Shown: positions 55,495-64,000 of the stretch, piece after piece
How the letters are laid out: every line of letters begins with the position of its first letter
Position numbering within the stretch: the stretch's first letter is position 1
Origin: Trema orientale
Lineage: Eukaryota > Streptophyta > Magnoliopsida > Rosales > Cannabaceae
NCBI GenBank assembly: GCA_002914845.1
Contig: JXTC01000038.1
Coordinates: 735,420 to 799,419 of the forward strand
Direction of reading: 5' to 3'
Length of the DNA: 64,000 nucleotides
Made by a program: the position numbers and the translations under genes
Notes under the pieces: model-generated
The model's input: the letters and a program-made list of their open reading frames with translations, nothing else
The model's database searches: none
What the model was told of the DNA's origin: nothing

Positions 55495-57188
55495 TTCTAT
55501 GATGTTGAAAATCATAACAGAAATTCTCGTCTTAGTTCAAGTAATATATTTCCTAAGTTATTCTGCATGAGTAGTTATGTCCTACGAAGTTGTCTCTTCT
55601 AACAGTAGACTTATAAAGGAGGTATCCAACTTGATGAAAAATCTTGATGGATATATTTAAACATATCAATTGAGGATGAGATTGAATAAATATTTCATAA
55701 CCAAAGAAATTGTCTTCCTTTCGTAGTTCTGACTTGATCCTCTATTGTGATTATAAAAACCATGATCATAACCATATGATATTTAATCAATTCTTATGTT
55801 CATTGATTCGAAACTCATAGAAATAGAATTTTCATCAGTCTGACTCAATCTTCCTTACCTCCTACGTCTTTTTTCAAATTGTTTCCTGATTGCCCCAATA
55901 CCAGGATCGACATCTCTACAACTGTGGTCTTCACCAAATACAAGGAGTTCCAAAACTTTGTCGACATATTGTAGAGAGAAAACTATGATTTATTTATATT
56001 TATTTACTACCATTTTTTATTTAAAAAAGACGATTTGGAAAAAAAATCTATATTTTTGTTAACATTTCAAAATGTCGACGACATTGTTATGATAATATCT
56101 ATGAATGTATCGATATAAGCTCATTTTTTTACTAACATTTTACCGATATTGACATATATTCGATATTGTCGATATTTTACGGATACACAAGAAAAAAATA
56201 TCTTTATATCTACTATCGACACTTCAAAATGATAATATCAATAAATATTGTGATATTTTAATCCATATTTCTAAGAGATTTGGTAGTTGATGGGGCTCAG
56301 GTTCAAATCTCACGGTATAAATAGTTGGGATTATTTGATATTACTGGCTCAATAGCCATTTGCCTATCGTGGAGTTGAGATAATGTGTTTAGTACTCCGA
56401 CGTCGTCAGTAGCTGTAGCTCAAATGGACATTCCTCGGCATATGGAGGTTCCTATGATGAAGCCAAGGGCATACAGAGGCATGCCCAATAGGGATTGCCC
56501 AACTGATTAATTAGAATTAATTGCCTACCATTAAAGTTTTTATAATTCATTTTTGATGATGTAACACTCTCCTAGCCATTGGCCAAAATTTCTCCACTCA
56601 TATCTTTTTTTTAGCTTGTAATACCTTCCATTTTCTATTTATTTTTCTCTCTTGAATACTTTTACATTTTTGATGTTAACAAAAAAAAAAAACTATAAAA
56701 ACATCAAAAATTCTTTTCCTTGACTGTAAGCTTGGTTGTAGATACAACAAGCTACTTGACATCAATAATTGGGTTACTACCTAATAATATTTCTCACTTT
56801 CAAAATTAATATTTTCGCAGAATTGAGAGGAAAAATTTGTACTTTAACATTAATCAGTGGTCTTAAACATGAAATATTGAGAAGTAAGGGGAATGAAGAT
56901 AAATTCTATAAATTATGAGTACTTGATTGCAGAATCCCGCTCAACTATCAGTCTATGACTGTTCTCCGCGCCACAAAACAAGACAATACAAAATAAGAGA
57001 GAGAAAGACAGAGAGCGTGAGAGAGAGAGTTCCCAAATTTCAAAGTTTCAGAATTTGCTGCTCCTCTCTCTCTCTCCTCCACTAATCTACCACACCATCA
57101 TCCCATTCTAGGGTTAGGGTTAGTTTCTGATCTTGATTTCTATTTTTTTTTAAAACCTTTTTTATGATTCAAAACAAAAGTTAAAAAA

Positions 57189-60100
57189 ATGGAGGCTGAG
57201 GATGAGTACAGAGGGAAAGAGCGGGCGGTACTGGCGGCCATTGTTGTGGTTGCTTCAATAGCAGTGGCTTCGCTGCTAGTGGCTTTGAGTTACTACTGCT
57301 ATATCCGCAATAAGGTGTCAAGGCTCGGGAAGAACAGCTCAAGTGAGCCTCATTTTATCCTTAACCCTCTCTTTGGTACCAAAGGAACTACTACTACTCC
57401 CAGTCAAAGTATGAAACGTAAATCACCTCTTTTTCTCACTCTTCAGCTTCCACCCTTTTTGGTTTGCTGAGGTAAAAAAAAAATTGAAAAAAATGCAAGG
57501 AATTTAAAACAACCTGCAAATTGAAAAAAAAAATTAAAAGAAGAGAGAAAAACTCACTTTCTAGTTGCCCAACTTTCCAAATGCAACATTTTTCGGTCAA
57601 GGACCACAAATGCCACTTACCCTTTTCTCCTTTCTTCTTCATTTTTCATTTTGGGCTAAAACCCACTTACCCTTTTCACCTTTCTTCTTCCCTTTTCATA
57701 TTTGGGCTAAAAGTTACTTTTTTTTTTTCTTTTTTTAATTATTGGGTAATAAAAGAAAGGGTCTTCAGTGTTCCAAGGTTGAAAATGCTTTGAGTTAATT
57801 TTATAGGAGTACTTGTCATGATGAGAAATCATTTGGAATGTTTGATTATTAGTACCTACTTTCTAGCTTTGATTGGTTATTAAAGGAGCATTCAACTGAG
57901 AATTATTATTTTTTGATTGAATTTGTTTGAAGGAGATGATTATCAAAGCAAAACTACTAACTTTCCAGATCCCCAAGTTACTAGTTCTGAGAAAGGGCTC
58001 CAGGTTTTCACCTTTAAGCAGCTACATTCTGCAACCAGTGGTTTCAGTAAGTCAAATGTGGTTGGGCATGGTGGATTTGGGTTAGTGTACCGAGGAGTGC
58101 TGAGTGATGGGCGTAAAGTCGCAATTAAGTTGATGGATCAGGCTGGAAAGCAGGGAGAGGAGGAATTTAAAGTGGAGGTTTGATCAATTTTACCTTGTTT
58201 ACTTTTGGTCTATTTAGTTCTGTGTAACTGAGTTTTATATTTTTATTTTTAAATTTATTTGTTTTTTTAAAGGTGGGAAGTTTACAGTTATCTGATTAAT
58301 TAATCATTGTTGACTCGTCTTCCCTGTTTTTCTCTTATAGGAAACAGTACTTAGGATTATTCTTTTGTTATTTGATTTAAAATGTGAAGTGGGTGCTAAT
58401 TATATGCAACTGTAGGTGGAAATGCTAAGTAGGTTGCGATCTCCATATCTGTTGGCTTTGCTTGGGTATTGCTCAGATAGTAATCACAAAGTGTTGGTGT
58501 ATGAGTTCATGCCAAATGGTGGTCTACAGGAACATTTGTACCCTATTAATGGTAAGTTGTGTTATCTAGTAGTTTGATGCTTTTTAATATACCCAGACTA
58601 GAGGAGGAGGGGAAAAAAAAAGAAAAAGAAAAGGAAGTTTTGCACCTATGTTAGAGATACATATATTTTAAGGGGAAAAAATACTCCTTTAGTAGTTTGA
58701 GTCAGAATAATATGAAGGAAAAAACCCAAGTACGTATAATACACGACATATAGTAGTGCTTTTATCTTTAGCTCTGCACTTGATGGAGGGCCTTAATTTT
58801 TGTTGGTTGCATTATTACCCTTCCACCTGTGTTCTGCTAGACAAGCGTGATTGTTTTTGAACCTTTGGGGTGATCTTATTTTTTGTGAGAACTTGCGTAC
58901 CTACTCGTTTAACTATGAGATTTGTTAGTTAAATTATTTTCTCTATACTTTATGTACGGGACTTGACATTATCTTAATCACTGATGAGTTCTAGCCTGTA
59001 TATATGGGTCCTGCAACCAGCTAAAGTATATTATTGGAAGTTAGGAAAATAAAATACATTTCAAAAGTTCTCTTTTTCTTAATCATCTTAAAATATTTTG
59101 AGGCTGAGTATGTTCTGTATCACCTGATACGGACAATCTCACACAAAGAAGACTCCTTTATGGTACTGCTGGAGGAGAGGGAATGAATATGTATGAACAA
59201 AAGCCTGTCTATGTAAATTAGCAACTGTGCCAGGAAAAGAGAATTTTTATGTTTAGTTCTGCTGTTCCTCTGTAGAACAGTTATCATTTGATTAGTGAAT
59301 TGGTATCCTGTTTATATTACATGAAAGTAATTATACGTAGAGAGATATTTTCCCAGACTGAATGAGAAATCTTTGGATTGAAAAGCTACTAATTCAGTAT
59401 ATAATGCACTCTTTCTTTTGTGGGTTGTGCTAAGCTGGCCTCTATTGTTTCCTACTTTTAGATTCTTTTCAAAAGTTCTTATTTGAGAAGGCAGTTTGCT
59501 GCTAAAGTCCTATCTAAAGTTTGACGTGCAGGTTCTAATGCTCTCTCCCTAAACTTGGATTGGGAAACACGGTTAAAAATAGCCCTTGAAGCTGCAAAGG
59601 GTCTGGAATATCTTCACGAACATGTCAGTCCTCCTGTGATTCACAGAGATTTTAAGAGCAGCAACATTCTTTTGGACAGAAATCTCCATGCCAAAGTTTC
59701 TGATTTTGGATTGGCCAAGCTTGGTTCTGACAAAGCTGGAGGACATGTCTCCACTCGAGTATTGGGCACACAGGGATATGTTGCCCCTGAGTAAGGACTC
59801 TTAAATTTAGCTGCTACCATAGAATCTCACATAAGTGTTTATTTATTCTCTGTGTATTAACTCTATTGTGCTTTCTATTGTCATGTAGGTATGCATTAAC
59901 AGGGCATCTTACAACCAAATCAGATGTGTACAGTTACGGGGTAGTCCTTTTGGAGTTGCTAACAGGCAGAGTTCCAGTCGATATGAAAAGACCTCCTGGG
60001 GAAGGCGTTCTTGTTACTTGGGTAGGTTTCTTAGCTCTCCTGTTCAATTCTTAGGAAAATTGTTAGCCACTCCATTTAAATGATACGCCATCTCTCCCCT

Positions 60101-60494
60101 GAAATTGCAATTGCTTCTTGTTTTTAGATTCTGATTCTCTAACATATCATTTCCTCCATTGAAATTTCTGAACTTATTTCCTTCTGTTGCATTTCTTGTT
60201 TAATTATGTGTTATATAGGCTTTGCCCCGGCTTACAGACAGGGAGCAGGTTGTGCAGATCATGGATCCTGCACTAGAGGGTCAGTACTCGATGAAAGAGG
60301 TTATTCAGGTGGCAGCAATAGCTGCAATGTGTGTACAACCTGAGGCGGATTATAGGCCACTGATGGCAGATGTCGTGCAGTCCCTTGTCCCCTTGGTGAA
60401 GACTCACATGTCAAGTTCACAGGTAGGAAACTCTTCCAGTTTCCATCTAACAAAGTCACCCACAACGCAGGATCCTGGTAAAGCAAGTATATGA
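57189..60494 (+). CDS. Membrane-anchored Ser/Thr protein kinase, PBS1-like receptor-like kinase family, six coding exons
   Basis: Coding exons are 57189-57417, 57933-58177, 58416-58551, 59532-59790, 59889-60021 and 60219-60494, all GT-AG and phase-consistent, giving 425 residues. One N-terminal transmembrane helix (about 13-38) follows a short acidic leader with no signal peptide or ectodomain, so it should be a plasma-membrane kinase with a cytosolic catalytic domain. Kinase landmarks: glycine loop GHGGFGLV (121-128), Lys142 in VAIK, catalytic IHRDFKSSN (240-248, Asp243; an RD kinase), DFG (261-263) and APE (288-290). It has the look of PBL7-like kinases of subfamily RLCK VII relatives, which transmit immune or developmental receptor signals; the substrate is unknown. 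The last exon could continue through a further splice at 60420 (CACAG before GTAGGAA), but the reading frame closes at 60494 without it. Confidence 0.88.
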
Positions 60495-63400
60495 AAACTA
60501 ATTGGGCTGGGATGATTGTGTATGTGCTTCCTTAGCTAACTTAGTTTTTTATGTGCAGTTTTAGACCTTGTAGAGTACTCTAGGCATCTGTGTTGAGCTA
60601 AGAAACTAAATCGTTGTACCTCTAAATGTTCTCAGAAGACTTCAGAAAATTTTGGCTGCAAGGGAATCTGGTATAGATTACCAGATTATGAATCTGTCTA
60701 TCTAAATTATGTACTCATAAATTATGTAACTCGAGGTGACGAAGTGTGCCCCCTTGATACTGCATTGATGATCTTACTGAGAAACTAGTTGTAGTCTGAG
60801 TTGATGAGGCTTTTAATCCAAGTATAATTCAGAACATTCTTAAGTCTCAAAGAATGGTGCAATCTTACATGCTGATATACCCCTACTTGGCTTTTGACCA
60901 TTCTTGATCTGATATCACTAGTTCTATCAGTTTGTTAAGGGTTACGCGTCTTCACAATTATCTCGAAGCGCAAGCCAAGTATTTTGTTAAAATATGATGA
61001 TTGATCTTTTCCTTTAACTTTAATAGACCTAGATTGAAATTATTGAGTATAGATGAATACAAGATATGCTAGAAATTTCAATAAAACTTTTTATCCCGAT
61101 CCGTCATAAGCTTGCGTGCTAGTTGTATTATCGTGGATTGCAGAAATATAAAGATTATGTCGAAACTGAGCGAGAGGAGTGACGCAAAGACTATCCTTAA
61201 TTTTTGTTGTGGTTAAGACAATTATTTTTGTTTTAAGCTTGTGCTTTCTATGAGTGTTGAATAATATCTAGTTTGTATTAATATTTTCTGGTATTGGTAT
61301 AAATATCATTTTACCAAAATTTATCTATTCAGTAGATGTTTCAGTAAAAGTCATATCATTTGATAAATACCTCATTTATTATTGAGATCAACTTGACTCT
61401 AGGTTAAAAATATCTTAATTACAGGCCACTTAATCCCTTTTTAAAATAGTGGGTGCACTTGAATGTGTATTTTTTGAGTAATACTTAAACTTTTTTAGTA
61501 ATGGTGTGGGGTATTATAAGGTGCCTAATATTACTATATTTCAGGTGAGATTCATATGTCATCCAGTTTATTAATTAAAATCACTAGTAACAGATTAATA
61601 TTAATAAAAACACTAGTAACAGGTTAATACGTCGTTAGCCATTATTGATGCCCAGTGCTTAATTTTATGTCTTATTTTATTCTCTAGTGGCCCGTGTTAA
61701 GCATCTGGCTCGGATAAATACTGTAGAAATTTTGTGAGACTATAATTGCTAGGTGTCTCGTCGACCCGAGTTTCATGTGGCTCCACCCGGATCATTTCAT
61801 ATTCAATTGGATTCCTGTGCTGTGATGTTCATGTGAGCCCCATTGTTGCAAGATGAATCCCACAGCCCACATGCATCCACGATCCAAGAGGACTCGAAAC
61901 TTCAAACATGACGATCGAAGACACTAAACTTGAAACATGAAGATCCTTTTGTCATTTTTAAAGAGTCGGATTTCTAAGCAACAACAATCGACCTTGTTTT
62001 TCCTAAAGATTTTCAGTTTGGCGCATTCTATTGGCATGTTTGTTATTTCTAAATACCAATTATAACTTCCCTTTTTAATAAAAACCGTAAATTATAAGTT
62101 TATAACTCTAGCTCTATGCATGTTATATAATGTTTGTTAACTTATGTTTCAGTCATACATGTAGAAATAATTTTTGAATTATACAATTGAATTGCGTACT
62201 TTTATCAAACGTATGCATTTTGTCGATCATCTAAATAACTTTTCCCAGCTAATTATTTTTATGCCAATAGGATTTGTTGACATTTATTATATATTACTGA
62301 TTTCGTTTTGAAATATTTAATATCTAATAATTTTCAACAAATAGTATATAAACAATATGTCTAATCAAATTAATATCATGATAAATGTAGAATTCGTATA
62401 AAAAATATGTGGTGCTTAATAACAGAATGGCATGTCAGTCCGTTATTAGGTGATTTCAATTAATAATATAGTCTCACATGTACCCTATCTGAAGTACACC
62501 TATAAATAATTAGTAAGAAACATATGTGGTACTCAATAACAGAATGACGTGCCAGTCCATTATTGAGTGACTCTAATTAATAATGTGGTCTTATATGTAC
62601 CCTACTCAAAGTACATCTATAAATAATCAGTAAGAAACAAATTAATACATTATGTTGTGTGTTATAGCATTGTTTTATAATACCTTGTAACATTACTCTA
62701 TTATAAAGTGAAACTACAGTAAATTTTTTTTTAATTTATTATTTTCTACTTTAAAAGAAAGAGATAGTGCAAGTGGAGGCTATTTTGACTGAGGGTAGGG
62801 TTGTGACTCGTGAGGTTTGTTTTTTTTAGGCTGAAGCTAAAGAGTCTTTTGGATTAGGTGACGTGCGTAATCATATAATTAATTTTGGAATGAAATGACT
62901 TTGCATCCTCCAGTTATTATATATGAATATCTTTTCGAAGTGAATTTATCTATAATATATTATCCCGATCACCGCAGTGATCCCAACTTAAGCAAGGTTG
63001 TGAGTTGTAACCTCTATCCAACCGAAAAGAAGCTTCAAGCTGTAATGCTAGCTGTGAGTGTAACGGGTCGTTCGGCGGAGAAGCACAGGATGCCCATGAG
63101 ACAGATTAGTCAACTATATATTATTAATTTATGGGCATTATTCAGTAGGCATTTTTTTTTTTTTTTTACCTATACAAAGTATACATATATGTATATATAC
63201 ACACAAAGCTCCAAACTTAATTAATTAGTAGTTACCCACTACTATTACTTTTCTATATTCTTCTAATATACCTTTGCTAAGAGAATTCCACTTTCGTTAA
63301 TTAGTCGATGGTTTTTGACTCTTGACTCATTTGTTTCTCTCTCAATCATTGTCTTTTATATTTTTGTCCATTTTTTTATGAACCTATACGTGGCTCCAGG

Positions 63401-64000
63401 TTTCATGTTATGTTCCGTTAGTTCTGCAATTATCATTATTACTCTTATCATTATTTCATTTTATTACTAATATATTGTTCGTATCGTATATATATAATAT
63501 ACTATACAAGGAGAAAAACATAGGAAAAGAATTAGCTGGGCACGTTTTCATTGTTAAAAATCATTATTGCAATTGTTAGATTGACATGTTAGTCAAAAAT
63601 AAAAAGGAGAAAAGGCTTTGCTTTTAAATTTTTTTTAAGATAATGGGTACCAATATATATATGTAGATTAATTGGACGTACAACCACTTAATAATAACTG
63701 GCCAAAGACGAGCGTCCCTAACATTAATTATCATGAACCGATCGATTAGGATTATTACTAGAAGCTAACACATTGTCGATAGTACCAGTTATCAAGTTAA
63801 GTCTGACTTTTTTTTTTTCCTTTACACCAAAAAAAAAAAAAAAGTTTAGTCTGACCATTGGTATTTCAGCAGTTGAACTTTCCGCATTCTCAACAAAGCG
63901 ATTAAAATATATATATATATACATATATATACCTATATGGGCACCGGCCACGGATGTAGTCCCCTCGAGGGGACCGGTCCCGTTCATATTTTGGCCAACA
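60495..64000. other. Intergenic DNA to the window end
   Basis: The first few hundred bases are kinase 3' UTR. Beyond that it is AT-rich with no supported gene. It includes the tandem duplication at 62406-62639 and a T-run flanked by GTAGGCATTTTT and TTTACCTAT near 63146-63172, which resembles one end of the MITE-like repeat at 6145. Short ORFs at 62895-63224 and 63724-63987 have no family features. Confidence 0.45.
62406..62639. repeat. 117-bp tandem duplication, diverged
   Basis: The unit 62406-62522 is followed directly by a related unit 62523-62639 (each starts TATGTGGT and ends CAGTAAGAAACA or TAGTAAGAAACA). Many transitions separate the two. Each unit contains an AATAACAGAATG...CCRTTATT near-palindrome. 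Confidence 0.88.

Larger units (their letters stand above)
54792..57188. other. AT-rich intergenic DNA and kinase promoter
   Basis: No gene supported. Text around 55980-56280 is rich in TATCGATAT/GTCGACATT-like words and may be transposon-derived. At 56300-56320 a GGTTCAAATCTC word resembles a tRNA B box, but no full SINE could be delimited. The last 130 bases, with GA- and CT-rich runs, look like the 5' UTR of the kinase gene. Confidence 0.4.

Noticed and set aside
56220..56520. Third SINE suggested by a GGTTCAAATCTC B-box-like word
   Set aside because: No A box at the right distance, no tail and no target duplication could be identified.
60420..60494. Extra intron at the end of the kinase gene (CACAG before GTAGGAA)
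   Set aside because: Possible donor, but the reading frame closes 24 codons later without it and no convincing next exon was found.

Overview
The window is nuclear DNA of a flowering plant, most likely a eudicot. It has multi-exon genes with GT-AG introns, AT-rich intergenic DNA, LTR retrotransposons primed by initiator-tRNA-Met, many MITEs, two tRNA-derived SINEs and plant-specific gene families. I cannot name the species from the sequence.

Six protein-coding genes are supported. Three single-exon lipase genes of the class-II phospholipase A1 family (PLA1-II, alpha/beta hydrolases with a GXSXG nucleophile elbow) lie on the minus strand at 1417-2712, 17162-19933 and 31186-32460. The middle one is unusual: a 923-residue ORF holding two complete PLA1 domains head to tail. 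Downstream on the plus strand are a Sec1/Munc18-family gene (MIP3 type, 42599-47850, seven coding exons), an organellar ribosomal protein L1 gene (48760-52953, ten coding exons) and a membrane-anchored serine/threonine kinase of the PBS1-like receptor-like kinase type (57189-60494, six coding exons). Exon coordinates were set by hand from splice sites and reading phase, and every model closes in frame.

The order PLA1-II, MIP3, ribosomal L1 matches what I recall for Arabidopsis At2g42690/At2g42700/At2g42710. The 31 kb PLA1 gene is therefore probably the ancestral delta-type copy. The two leftmost PLA1 loci look like a later local duplication: they share a core promoter block, and a related non-coding segment lies about 5 kb upstream of each.

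Much of the rest is mobile DNA. From left to right there is: the 5' end of a copia element (1-936); a 1.1 kb element with 58-bp inverted termini carrying a nested MITE (3.7-4.8 kb); nested MITEs (7.4-8.0 kb); a broken Ty3/gypsy element with one 2.15 kb LTR (9.4-14.4 kb); a hAT-type MITE (14.7-15.3 kb); a 2.16 kb solo LTR of the same gypsy family in opposite orientation (21.2-23.3 kb); several further MITEs; a nearly complete but decayed Ty1/copia element (34.4-39.7 kb) with a MITE in its gag; two SINE copies with 16-bp target duplications (27.8 and 40.2 kb); and a 670-bp GC-rich solo LTR (54.1-54.8 kb). Several insertions have exact target-site duplications that I could read directly.

The most interesting object is the two-domain lipase gene. 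It has an 85-residue insertion inside its first catalytic domain and an altered nucleophile-elbow residue, and it lies between two inverted LTRs of one gypsy family.
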